Below the pieces are notes generated by a model, which saw only the letters and a list, made by a program, of their open reading frames with translations, had not been told where the DNA came from and made no database searches. From the NCBI GenBank assembly GCA_034008185.1, contig CM067084.1, positions 11,427,385 through 11,491,384 of the forward strand: a stretch of 64,000 nucleotides of DNA, in the 5' to 3' direction. Shown here piece after piece: positions 47,920 to 60,613 of the stretch. The stretch's first letter is position 1; every line of letters starts with the position of its first letter. Position numbers and translations under genes: made by a program. This stretch comes from Gorsachius magnificus (taxonomy: Eukaryota; Chordata; Aves; Pelecaniformes; Ardeidae).

Positions 47920-49260
47920 AAACTTCAGAAAGGCAGATTTAATAAAATGAGGGAGCTCATCCAAAATGCCCTAAGGAAAAGTAAACTCCTTGGATATGGC
48001 ATTTATTCTACTTAAGGAAACAGTAATAGTGTCTCAGGAGGTGTTGTATTGCTGAACAAAATGAGAAATAGGAGGAAACTTACATAGCTAAAGAACAAAT
48101 TTCAAATGATTGAACCAAGAAGAGATCCATCAAAAATCTGAACCACTGTAGCCAATAAACAGGAAGATAAATAACAACAGTTAGTGTGTATGAGGAACAC
48201 AAGAAAGGCCAAAACAAATTTTCCAGGGTAACTGATTAAACGCATAAAAAGAAACAAAGCCTATGTTTAAATATATATGTTAAAACAGATAGAAATGCTA
48301 GGATTGATGGGTAAAAACTATTTTGCTAATAAAGGTGAAGTACTATCAGAGATTCTGTCAGAAAAAAGGGAAGGAAACAAAACTGGTACATCAGTGGGGA
48401 CAGATACTAGGCATAAAGTTACTCTGAATGAACTCGGGTATGAAATGTCTGAACATCCAGCAGAATATCCGGTCTCTTACCAATCCAGAGGACTGAAGAA
48501 CTTTGGTTATCTATGTGTTTAAGAGGGTTTTTAGCCTACAAATAAGTTTACAGCTTTCCCTGGTGAATTAATTATCACTAAAACATAATCATAGAACATC
48601 TGTGAATTCATGGTGGGAAAAGGTCTAACCAGGACAGTGTTTTGGAAGTGGAAACTGTGCTTTAGTAATTGTACTGTATTTGTGTGCATTTGTAGTGGAT
48701 ATGGGAGAACTGAATGATTTTGACAAGGAGTAACTGAGGAAGTTAAACAGGCATGGGTAAAAGGTTAGTAAAAGCTCTCTAATAAACAGAAAACAGAGGC
48801 ATGGGGTACATAACAATATCTGAAACTAACTGATACTTCTGTGTGAAGTTTGTTGTTACAATAAAAGTATTAAGTAATCCAGTAGTCATTGGTGGAAAAT
48901 GACATGGCAAGTACACTTAAAAAATGTGCAGATACCCTCAGCCTGGCAGTGGCTGCAAACACACTTGGAGAGTTAGAACTTTAAATGACTATGACAAATT
49001 GGGAAAATGCTCTGAAGCAAGCCAACCAAACAGAAGATACTGCCTATAAAAAAAATAAATGTAGCCTTGTATAGTAGTAATTAACTTCAGATGTGAATGA
49101 CAGGAAAGACAGGGTGGGTGAGTGTTCAAGGAGAAGAATGTTGGGTTTAGCATAGATGACAAGGCATGAAGGGTTGACCAGTGAAGGGTATCTAGGTGAA
49201 CCAAGCCCAGGGAAGGCAAATGTAATTTAGAAGCACTCATTTAGCAACTAGAGAGGGTTA
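47920..49260 (+). mobile_element. Decayed CR1-like LINE body
   Basis: An A-rich strand with blocks that follow an old CR1/L3-type ORF2. AGAAAGGCAGATTTAATAAA, then ATGAGGGAGCTCATCCAAAA, match the 'aaaggcagatttcaacaagatgagggagct' segment. AGAAAGGCCAAAACAAATTT and ATAAAAAGAAACAAAGCC follow. At 48,925-49,020 TGTGCAGATACCC, GCTGCAAACACACTTGGAG, then ATGACTATGACAAATTGGGA match the region around the F-A-D-D box. The box itself has lost a codon. The 81-codon frame at 48,277-48,522 lies inside and is a remnant or chance. The body is too short for full ORF2, so large deletions are present. Confidence 0.6.
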
Positions 49261-52200
49261 CATTCAGACTCTGCTTTCCATTGTGTTAAGTAATGTACTT
49301 AAGATGGGAAGGTTACAGAACAACTTCTAGAATTAGAAACTGACTCTTTCAGCTCAGTTAACTCTCTGCCACTGTAGAAATCTCACAAAAAATCCTTTGC
49401 TGAATGCAGCTTAAGGCAAAAAACAAACAAGATACTAGAATGCATAAAGGCAAAATGGAAGGAAATCATAAGGAAAATATTATAATGTATGTCTGTAATT
49501 GAGTGGTGAAGGTTTATTTGAGTTATGCTCACCTTTCTATTGAAAATGATTTGACTCAGTGAAACATTCTCTTTTATGAAAAGTTCAATACTGTAAAACT
49601 CATTTTAGAAACACAAGTGTGTTTCAAAAATGACAAATGCTCCTAGGAGTTGATATCTTTCTTATGATGGTCTGTAACCTAGATAAGGAAGCTCTTTCCT
49701 GTTCTTTTCCTTAAATTTGGTGTACCAGAAGCATCCACTAATTAAGAAAATTGCTGAGACCTCCAAGTACTGAAAAATTCCTGCAGTTGCAATACCATAG
49801 CCCCTGATGACTAGGACCATTTTGTATTTGGTAAAATTGGGGCCACAGAAATAGGAAAGGCAGATTTTTAACCTGAGGTTATAAGACATAAAAATATTAA
49901 TGAGCATCACACAGGAGCCTGCTTGAATCATGTTTATCTTCTGGATAGGTGATCTAGGCATTGCTATTGGTAATTATTATAGATATCTACTGCTAATGAA
50001 GCACAGGGTTAAAAAAAAAGTAAGTAAATTAAAATCTAAGGATGCAGTGCAACATCATTCAAGGACTATAATAACTACTCAGGTTTTTTCAAGTAGTTAT
50101 CTCTTGAGTGTATCATGATTGAAAGATATATTTAAGGAGGAAAAATCATAGTGCACCTGTGAAATATTTTAAAGCATATTTTTCAATCTCTTTAAAAGAA
50201 TGACTTCAGTGTGAAGTTTTAATGATGTACGTACATGTTTATTTGCGAAAATGTGTGCATTTATATACACATACACACACTTGCATGCTATTTTATACTA
50301 CAAATACAATTATATGATACTTGTAGTGGGCAAAAATAAGAAAAAAATATATTCTTGAGTTGTATTGATAAATTTAAATGCTTTATTGGTCATGTCCTTC
50401 CTTTTGTTATCATTTTTGCTCAAGTATGCTAGGAACAATCTTATATTCCCATCAATGGGAGTTAGGGATGGTTAACTAATTCAGGTACAGCCTTGCTGCA
50501 AGTGCTGTTCAGCTGCAGGCTTAAGAAGGCTTTTCCCCACAGTCTAAAGGGCTTATTGAAAGGAGAAATGAGGAGCTACTTAACTCATACAGTTCACTGT
50601 TGTAATTAAAAAAATACGACGTTGCAAGAAGTCAAGCTGAAGTGCTATGAACTGTGTTTGCTTGCCAAATGAAGCTAAAATAAACACTACCTGCTTTATT
50701 TCAAAAGCCTGACACAACCTTTGTATTTAGTCTCTGTGACCTTTTCTGAACTCCTAGTGATCGTAGGTAAATGACTCTCTTATGTTATATTATTCTGCAT
50801 CTACTGCTTTGGACATGATTGACTGAAACACAAGGATTCAAAAATATTACTATAAAGACTATACCCCTCTAGAGATATTCTATGATAGGAGTATCCCAAA
50901 TGAGAAAAATGTCAGATTGATAAAAATGCAAAAAGTAGAAGTAAAAGAGGATGAAGTACTATGTCACAGCCTTCTGGCTTAGAACATGAAGTTTACAGAC
51001 ATCTACTATGCAGCTTACATGGATGAACTGCCAACATATATAGAAAATAGTCATAGCTGAAGTAATGAGTTGATCCAGTGGAGCTTGGATAGTAATGCTG
51101 CAGTGCTTCCAAAGCATTCTCTGAAGCGAATCCACATACAGGAGAGATGCGGGATGGAATGGTGGTATAAACTGAAATTTGGTACTCAAAATCTGCTCAA
51201 GTCTACATTTAGGCATCAAAATAGTGATTTTCTTTTCAGAAATGCTGAGCATCTGCTTGCCTAAATAGAACAAACGATGTAAAATACCTCTGCAATCAAA
51301 ACACTGAGTTAGGCTTGCAAGTTTAGATACACAACAACTTCAGATATACAAAGAACTCAGTTCCCTGAGGTGTAAAGGAAGAAACAAAGTAGGGACAGAT
51401 AATCAACCTGTGCTTAAGAGCATGGCATCCAGTATACCCAGTGTGTTTTCCTGCCTATGTCTCATGCTTGGTACCTACCTAGTATGATAAAATAGAGGCT
51501 AGCACTTGGACAGTTTTGAATGCAATTCATAGTGAAGAGAACTTGTGGATATTTACTTATGTGGGGACTAAGTTCCCATAATTTAGTTTGCAATTTCACT
51601 GTTAAAAATTACTTTAAGTGAATTGCTGAAGGAAACTTGAGTCAGGACTTGATCTGAAACAATTATGTATTCTAATTCTTGGAAGGGTCACAAAGGCTAA
51701 ATAGTTTCATTTCCCCTGCCCCCCCTTCCTCTTCCCCTCCCCTCCCCGGATGTGATTAGCGTAGATGACTTCACACCACAAGGGCACACAGATTTGGAAG
51801 CACTTGCTTCTATGCTGAGAGTCTAGAATTACCAGATTCCTACCATACTACAAGTGCAAAGAGCATGCTGGGGGATATATCATGCAAAATATGACTAAAG
51901 TAAACATGTTTTTGTTTGTGCCTCTTGAAATTAGTTTATCTTTTAGTATCAGGACTTCTTATCACTGCTTTCTGCTGTGTACTTAATGTGCTGGAAAGTT
52001 ATTTAATGGTGGCCTGTTTAAAGCTAGCTGGCTTGTGACAGTTTCATAGACGTTAGAATTGCAGCCATAGTTAATAGTAATTTCACATAATTTGATTTGA
52101 ATGTGCATGTGCCTATAGTACAGGACCCTGATTTTGCAAGTAGATCTGACCGGATAGCATATTATGCCCATCTATTTGTAGTGAAATGACCAAAACCGTG

Positions 52201-54765
52201 GCTGTGCTGGAGCATGTCACAGTTCCTACTTGAAACACATGCCTAATTTCCCTTTCAGCTGGAGCCAGAAAAAAAGGGTTAGGGAATGATACATGCCCCA
52301 AACCTGTCTGATTATAAAGTTTGAGTATGATCGGAAGGTGGAACCAGACTCTCAGAGGTAGTAAAGAATTGTCCAGTAACATAGTTGTAGTCTCTGTTGG
52401 ACCTTCTAGCTCTGCCTGTGTAAATTAATTCTGGGGATTGCCGCTAAAGTCAGTGGACATATGAGACTTTTTTAAAAGGTAATGTCTTTGCATGTAAAAC
52501 CAGCACCTCTGGCTGAGAAACTCACGGGCTGGTGAATGCTGGACGTTAATGCCACCAGAATGTTGTTTGGTTCTGCACAGGGTGGCTCTTCTCTGGCAAT
52601 TCCCACCTTTCCACTGTTGGGAAAGAGACCACTGAGCTCAAAGGTCATTCAGAGTGGCCCAGGAAAGTCGTTCTTCTCTCATGACCTTCCCGCAAAAAGG
52701 ATGTGATCATACTGTGACACCCAAGATTGAAGATTTACACACGCATTTCTTCACTTCTGGTATTCTGACTGTTCCTATGGAATTCGCTGGTAAAGTCTTT
52801 CAAGAATCACTGCCCAAAAAATATCTGTGCAGTTATCTCTGTGAGTGCTAACTGAAAAAAAATTAGAAGGCTTGAGAAGAAAGATACAGTTTCTTTTTTT
52901 CTTCATTAAAATGGTACTTTGAGCAAATTGAAAAAAAAAATAGAATGATTCACAATTTCCAAGTTTCTGTTAATCTGCTTGTCATCATCTTACCCTAAAA
53001 CTTCAAGGGAACATCAGTCTGAACCACATTGTTTATGTTAAACCTTCCTCCTGATTTTAAAATTGTGGTAATCTAATGAGGGAACAAGAGTATGCCAGAA
53101 ACTGTATGTGCAGTCTTATAAGTGACCAAGACAGTTTGCATTTAAAAATCTGACCGCTCAATATTCCAGCAGGTTTTGCCTTGTTCATTAAAAGATTCTT
53201 GAGAGAGTTCAAATAAAATACCTTTCTGGAAATTGCAGTCCATTGTGAGAAGAAAAAGAGGAGTCAATGAATTATCTTCTGTGAATTGCTCACTACTCTC
53301 TAAGATCCATATATTTTGTAATAAAATGTTCCAGACTTTGCTAAAACAAGCCCGTGTTTCTTTGAGTGCTTTCTGGTACGTTTTATATGTACATATATAG
53401 CCCTTCTGCCTCAGAGATTAGGATGATTAGCAGAATACAATACCGGCTGCATGTGTGCAAGTAGTAAATATCTTTTCTCTCACAGAAAAATCTTGTAATT
53501 TAGTGCTCCACCATGCCACAACTGTTTAAAAACAGGACAAATGCACTCAGTATGAAAGAGCCATCTGTATGCTAGAAGAATATTGTCATATGGCATTTAT
53601 TACTATTTTTATAACCTCAGTCATTCTTCAGCAGATTTGCATCCAGTCAAATCTGGACCTAAGTATCAGTTTGTCTCCATAACTTACCATATAGATCATA
53701 TTGGCTGCATAATGCAGTGAGCTTATATGAGTGAAGAGAATAAATCAGAAAACTTACATTTTTGCAAACTCTATTTTGTCCCTATGTATTCTTCTGATTA
53801 CAGTTGATCAGTTTTTGACTATTTCTGTAAATCCTGTTGTCTACAGAATCACTTAACCGTCTGTGCAGTCGATGGGAAAGACATTTACCTTTAGCTGTAA
53901 AAGGAAATAAAAGTGTGTCGCACGGGAGGAGGGGGGACGGAGGGAGGAAGGTTAAAGTTTGTTGCTCTGCAAACTGTAGTGTTTATGAACAGGGGAAAGA
54001 CACAGACTTGGGAAAAAAATTCTTTGGATATACCATTATCAGGAAGGCACGAGACTTTAGGAAAAGAACCTGTTTCTGCCATTTCTCTGAAAACAGAACC
54101 CGGTTTAAAGCTGTACTGCTGCAGGATCAGGCACACATAAGTTAGAAGGCAGAGAACAGTAAAAAATACTGGGGAAGGTGGATAAACAACTTCTTATGTC
54201 TAAAAAGAAACTTTATGTATTATTTGGTTTAATTGCAGTGAAAATAAATGAGATTTCTATTTTGAGTTATTATCTTGCATTAGACTATAAGTATCTTAGT
54301 ATCTGAGAGTGATTTATATAGATCTGAATGAGTTAAGCATCAGGCTGAGAAAAATCATTACTACACCATTTACATTGGGACATTTTTGTGAGCCAAGGAA
54401 ACCACGTCTTGCGCCTCAGTGAACCCTCCAATTAAAGAAAGCTAAAACAGAATCATGGACTCCAAAGCTTGGTGTTACTGAGAACAACAGTAACCCTTGG
54501 AGAAGGATTTAGGGGAATAGGAATTTTAGAGGCTTGTTTAACTGCGGGTTTTATTTTTTTTTTTTTATCACCTGAAACCAAGTAGCCTTATCACTGCCAC
54601 CTGGAAAGGAATAAAGTAATGTGCCTCCACTTAAATTACTTCTAAAAAAACACAAAACACCTGAGTTCATTAGAGCCCACTGAAAAAAGAATTTGTCATG
54701 TGAGGTTTACAGGTGGATGTTCTTTGTCTGGGGTGTTTTTACATCTTTTTATGTCGAGGGGACAG
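49261..54765. other. Intron-like stretch
   Basis: No exon or dispersed repeat recognised. A homopyrimidine run lies at 51,719-51,748. The scattered 60-100 codon frames on both strands have no family features. Confidence 0.5.
51719..51748. repeat. Homopyrimidine tract, 30 nt
   Basis: C/T only, C-rich (for example CTTCCTCTTCCCCTCCCC). It has triplex-forming composition. Confidence 0.8.
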
Positions 54766-54833
54766 GATAGCTGGTATACATGTAGTCTCTGTGGGACTGT
54801 CGCAGGACTTGAAGGATGCACTGTTCATCGAAG
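54766..54833 (+). CDS. Candidate coding exon, phase-matched to 47.5 and 62.4 kb exons
   Basis: It ends at one of the best donors in the window, CGAAG|GTAAGT, at 54,834. The acceptor at 54,764-54,765 is only fair, with its pyrimidine tract (GTTTTTACATCTTTTTATGT) about 10 nt upstream of a purine patch. In phase 0 it encodes 22 codons plus two bases, DSWYTCSLCGTVAGL, then EGCTVHR, including a C-x2-C pair. The preceding exon at 47,590 leaves phase 0 and the exon at 62,397 needs two bases, so all three join in frame. A second frame is open too, and a later AG at 54,804 could be the acceptor instead. Confidence 0.25.
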
Positions 54834-57034
54834 GTAAGTCTTCTTGAGTGTGAAATTACTATTTGTTAACAGCCTTAGCTGGCTTTCTACCTGAGACTTA
54901 CAAATTATGGGAAACCGTTAAAGAGAGAGTGTGTGAATGTTTCTGAGTTACCCGTCTCCCACACTACAGCATTATAACTGGTCACAGAGGTGGCTAATGC
55001 GGACTTAATCGATATACAAGATTGAATGGTGTTATTTAATCTGATATCTCAGAACTGTTTCATAACTTCATATGAAATTCCAGAAGGTTAAAAAAAGGCC
55101 TTTTTTTTCGTTCGCATGTGGTTGCTCTAGGATATTGAAAATGCTAAAGGTGTGACCTGATACGCTGCTGCTTTTCATTTCACAGGCTCAGCCCTGGGCT
55201 CTCTTCTCTGGGCCATGTGGCTGCTCTAGGCTGCTGCAGAGCCATGCCCGGTGGTGCAGAAATCCCCTTTATTTTCTAAACTGTGAAAACTAACTGTATC
55301 CCCAAAGTCTTTCTCTGCTCCTTTCACTGACTGTAGATACTGAGCTGCCTTTTAATAGTTTACTAGAAAACAGTGGTGGGTGGGGTTTGGATTTTTGGTT
55401 TGTTGGTTTTGATTTTTCTTTCTGCTACTCTGTTGGCAGGGTGCACGACTTGTACGTTGTCCTTAGATTTGGCAAGAACCTCATAAAATACATTCATACA
55501 AGCCTAACAATATATGTTCTTGTTGGGAGCTCTAACTCTTTCTGCCTTTGTGTAACAATAAGCTACAGCACTGGAGCCTTGCCTTAATTTGGGAAGGTTA
55601 TAAACCATGCCAAAATTAAAGAGAAAACAACTGAAACCTAGCTGGGCCCTGGTGATGTTGAGTGATCTTGTGTCATGACCTCAGTGAAGAGGGGAGATTG
55701 CTGATAGGCGAAGCACCGCAGTGAAGTCACCAGAATTTGGGAATACTATCTTTAAAGGGAATTTGATTAGGTGTTTATTGAAATAAGCATGTTGCAGGCA
55801 TACCTGCATGGATTCTGCTACTGGTTAAAGGTAGTCACTGTCAGTAGAGTGTGCAAGATTTGAAATGTGGGTATGCAGTAAGTCTTAATCCTTGAGCTGG
55901 AAGGAATATCTTTAAAAGAGAGGGGGTTATTCTGTCTCTGAAACTGTTTAAGAATAGCATAGTAATTCGGCTTTACCTTTCATGCAGTTTCTCAAGTCCA
56001 TCAACTCTATAATTCACAAAATAAAATGTCTGGAGTCCCTTTTAAGTTTTTCCATTAACTTTGTTTATACAATGAATTTCAGATGCTGACTGCTCTTTGA
56101 AGATTATTAAAACCAGTTCTGTTAAGTGTAACTTGTCAGTGAGGCAGGGATTGCTAGCAATTCCCTAACGACACTGGTGATCGTATTACCTCATATCTGC
56201 TACATACCAGTCCTGAAATGGTCATGAAGTTAGAAAGTCTTGTGTCCTTTTTTCTGAGCCTAGCAATTAGATACAGCTTTTGCTATTCTGAGATCCTGGC
56301 AAAGTATTTCTGAAAGGCAAACTCCAATGCGCCTTAGTCTTTCATAATTGCTATGCTATAACTATATGGGATTCTAGCGTATTTCTTCAAATAAAAAACA
56401 TGTATAAGATGGAAATCTCTCTCAGAATGCCACTAGATTTGTGACAGACATTTATTAACTTTGTTATTTTAGGCTTTGACCTATTATACTTCACCTTTTC
56501 ACTATTACCAGAATAAATGCACTCTGTTACCACAATTTTTTATAAATCTTATTTTATTTAAGACATACAAGCATTTACATTACTGTGATGCTTTCCCTTC
56601 TCCTGACAGACTAGCCAAGCACTGTCTCCTTTTTTCCATGATGTTTTGCCACCATCAACAAGAGTTTCAGAAAGTAGTTTTCAGGTGTATTTGCAAAATC
56701 AGTAAATTTGAGAACAAACATAGATGTAACTGCTGAGCTTATTTAAAGTTATGAAAATTCACGTTAAAATTCCATCAGTTATACTATTTCAGTTTATCTC
56801 CCTTTGCTGAAAGTGAAAAGTTTTGATATATCCTGGAAGTTAAAAATCCAAACCTCACAGCCTTTGATACAGCATGCCTGTTTCTCGTGTATTTATAATA
56901 TGCAAAGGAAACTTGCATTCTTATAATCAGGAGCCAGTTTGAGGACAGTCTCCTGAGATTTGGAATATAACAGTAAATTTCAGTTTTGCTTTGATGTTTC
57001 GTTTCATGACAGCCCCAACAAATAACCTAAGGTA

Positions 57035-57161
57035 GCTCTCCTCTTCAAAGAGGAGAGCCAATTCCCAACAACAGATGTGGTTTTTGTAGTGCTCCTGCCA
57101 GGTATGATTTGGGTAGCACTGTCATTAGCCTTTCAGAAAGGCTAATTCACGTTTTGTGAAT
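57035..57161. other. Cluster of three short, near-perfect hairpins
   Basis: Stem 1: GCTCTCCTCTT (57,035-57,045) with AAGAGGAGAGC (57,048-57,058), 2-nt loop. Stem 2: ATTAGCCTTTC (57,124-57,134) with GAAAGGCTAAT (57,136-57,146), 1-nt loop. Stem 3: ATTCAC (57,145-57,150) with GTGAAT (57,156-57,161), 5-nt loop, overlapping stem 2 by two bases. A weaker AGTGCT...AGCACT pair lies between the first two. The function is unknown. Confidence 0.8.
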
Positions 57162-57354
57162 CATCTCTGGCATTGTTTCTCTAATGTTATTGTAGCTCAG
57201 CGTGGCTTTGACCAAAACTTATCCTGAAGCCTCTTGTTCCCCTTGATTACAGTTACTATTATTTTTACTGTCTAAGTACTGATGGAGAAACTTAGTTTCT
57301 TTATTGTTCCCTCCTATGGTTAAGCCTTTGTGATGAAATCCAGACTCCCATCTG

Positions 57355-57420
57355 GCATGGACTAGTGTAGCTCCATAAAAGTCAGCGTTGATTTACACCA
57401 GAGGAGGAACCTTGCTTACA
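57355..57420 (+). repeat. Possible ancient amniote dispersed repeat
   Basis: GTGTAGCTCCATAAAAGTCA, then GCGTTGATTTACACCAGAGG, resembles the 'tagctccattgaagtcaatggagttacaccag' words of old sauropsid or amniote repeats. The family is not named with confidence. Confidence 0.33.
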
Positions 57421-60400
57421 AAATGATTGGGAGTTCATATCCTCTTGAGTCAATTTTCTATGTTCCAGTAAGGTCCATTCAGGGTTTTTTGTGGATGATG
57501 TTTTATGCATCAGAAATAATACAAAGAATTCATTTGTCACTCACTTTCTTCATCCCCTCATGGGATAAGTACCACCATGGTGTTGCATGCATATATTTGT
57601 GAGTTTTAGCTGAAGGTGATTATTGTAGTTTCTTGACTAACTCACAAGAATTAATTTGCGCAACTGTCACAGCTTGCAGTTGTTTTTCTTCCTGATTAGA
57701 GATACATTTTTGTATCCCATTTTGCCCTGCTGAAACAAAAGACACTGTAATCACCACAAGCAGTGCAAGAAAGCAATTTTATTTGGTAGTGGTTTCCTAT
57801 GGGATAGTTTAGCAACTCTAAGTCAAAATCCATGCAGTTGAAGAATACTGTTCACTGAGTGATTTCGGAAACAACTTACTTCATTTGACTCTGTTACGTG
57901 AAGGTGAGAAAAAGAGAATGGTATAAAAAAAAAGGCATTCAAAATTTAATTTCCTGATAAGCCTATAATTTCTGTGGTTGAGTTACTTTGGCAAAACATG
58001 AATGATTACCCTAGGAATAGGAGTATCATCAATATAGTCTATCTTTTGTTATTAAAGAGGACTCATATTTGGTTAGAAATCTTCACATTTAAGTCTGCTT
58101 GGCTGTTCCTTTCCTTCTCATTTTCGCTTCCAAGTTTGACATGTTTTGAAAGTGAAACACTGTTCAAGCTTTCCTGGTTTGGTAGGAAGTTTTTCATGCT
58201 TTGCCTCAAATTATAGAATGTCTTTTTAGTAACCTATAAACACTTATTTCTTAAAATTGGATTTGTCATGTTTTTGTCGTATTACAAAAATTACAGTTGC
58301 ACTGTAATTTACATTTTTTAATCTACTTAAAGTATCTAAACAATTTTACAATTGAGTATTGTGTAAATGTACTGTACCAATATGTTGAAAGACTTAACTA
58401 ATGCAATAAGAAATATAACAGTGTTATTGTGGTAGCAAAAATAGGACTTCTTCAATACAACATTGACTCTTTTTTAATATTTTACCTGCTAAAGCATGTA
58501 TCAGCAAAAGTGAGTTTAGCTTTTAAAAATTGTAACAGAATTGCGGCGTTTGTACATGTGTGTATGAGTGAATTTTTGGAATTAACTGGCACTTCATTAA
58601 AACTAAATTGTATTAATATCTAGACATAATGCTAACCATTACAGAAATTCAGCAATTATCACTAGAAATATTAGTCGCATTTTGAAGATAGATAAATAAT
58701 AAATAGAAATATCATTTCTCCCTTTGATTAAAACTCAATGAAGCATCTAATATAGCCTCTTGCACTTCATTTTACACTTTCGCAAATGGCTTTAAGAAGT
58801 ATAATCAAAGTTCATGTGCTTGCAATAATGGCAGCATCCTTCTTTTCTATGCAATGAAGCACTGCAGCATCAAATACTTACTCGTGATCTTGCTTTCTGC
58901 ATGGGGCTCCTACAATATCATTAGAAGCATTCAACCTAGAATGAAAGTAAGATTTGCCAAAAAGATTTACAGCTTGTAAATGGTATTTTTTCCCTAAGTG
59001 GCTTAACCTTCAGGAAACCTGGTAATTCATAGATGTCACTTCTGGGTTGGCTTTATTCCAAAGGCAAAAGGAAAATATGACTGCTGCAGCACCGTCTATC
59101 AATCAGATATGAATTGCTGTAATATATTGCAGATTAGACCACAAGTCCTTTCTCTAGGCAATTAATTTGTGTGCTAGTCTAGATGTAATTCGGCTTTAGA
59201 AAGGTTTTAAGAATAGAAGTAATTAGCAGTGATATAGAGTATTTTTCTTAATATTTAGGTCCTGTGTGGAAAACCTCCCCTCATTCTAATTAATTGTTTT
59301 CATTTGTTCTGAAGTATTTTAGTGGCTTTTAAAACAAAACAAAGAAATGTGTACAAAACTTAGTCAAGCTACTTACAGCCAGACTGATGAAGAATTCAAA
59401 GTACAATGAAACACGTGTGCATATAGAAATATACACACAGTACTGCTTGCCTTTGAAATTTTATATTCTTTAAATTCAGAATTCTGAAGTTCAGTGAGAG
59501 AAGACAGAAAAGTAAAATATCTCTTGACCAAAGCAGAAATGTGTAGTGTAGCATTCTCTGTAGATCCTGTGGCTCCCAGCAGTTTCATGCCCCGGCTGAC
59601 TTGATTTTAACTGAAGATGATTATTGATACAAACACAGTGTATCTGGCACACATATTTGAAAAGAGCAAAATAGACTTGAACAAATGAGACACACACAAT
59701 GGCTTATGGGTCTTGGGCATTTTAGGAAATGGTTGCAGAGAAGGATGGACTTCCCTTTGTGATCTATTAATTTTTTTTCCAAAAGGTCACTGCCTGAGAC
59801 ATAAGTTAAAATATTTCACTGACATTAGACCTGAGTAGGAATATTTTGCTCCTTTTATTTATTTATTTTAACTGAGATATATGTAGCTGATTAGACTTGT
59901 TATGTAGCAGTGGTTGACAGCTGTCTGCATAGCTGCTGCACGGTCTTTTAGTGCTGCTTATCTCTATTGTACTTAAATATTTTCATCATTTTGCTTAGGA
60001 AAACAAGAGGAATGGATTTCACTGCACACAAAGTTAATAATTTTATATCCTCTGTCTGTCCTGACATGGTGCTATTTCCACAAAGCTGAGTAGAAGAATG
60101 GAGTATCTATCTTAAGAATATGAATGTTAAAATTGCATCTGAGTGGTAAATACTGAGGAGGAAGAGGAACTACTTAAACTGAGGGATAATACTGGCTTAA
60201 GGGTTTCTGTCAGCTATCTGTGATGGAAATGAAAGGAAAAAAATATTTGTCTATCACCTGCTGATTCGTAACTTGATCACAAAGATTTATATGTTTATTT
60301 GCTGCCTTTTAAAATCACTGTTCATTGTTAGAACTGGACTGTAAAGGCCTTGTGTCTGCCAATGTGTCAGCTTGCACAGACTCAGTATATTGACCTAAAT

Positions 60401-60597
60401 TTGAAGTCAGAAATATTTGCCCTGGACAGTTAGGTACTAATAGCGGGTTTGTTTCTTTTTGGGTTTCTATCATGTTTTGCAGTTTGGGGTATGGTTGGTT
60501 TTTTTTTTCTAGAGTCAGTGGAGACATGTTAAATATGGGGGTTTGGGTTGTTTGGTGTCATGTGTGTGTTGTGTCATCCGTCTCCATGTCTTGTGTG

Positions 60598-60613
60598 CCC
60601 CCCCCCGCCCCCC
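60598..60613. repeat. C-rich run
   Basis: Nine C, one G, then six C. Confidence 0.85.

Noticed and set aside
48277..48522. 81-codon plus frame
   Set aside because: It lies inside the decayed LINE at 47,920-49,260 and is best explained as LINE remnant or chance.
55387..55587. Plus frame after a strong acceptor at 55,438-55,439
   Set aside because: No usable donor follows before the frame ends.
57840..57903. Possible exon ending TGAAG|GTGAGA
   Set aside because: The only acceptor upstream lacks a pyrimidine tract. One frame is open, but the support is too thin.
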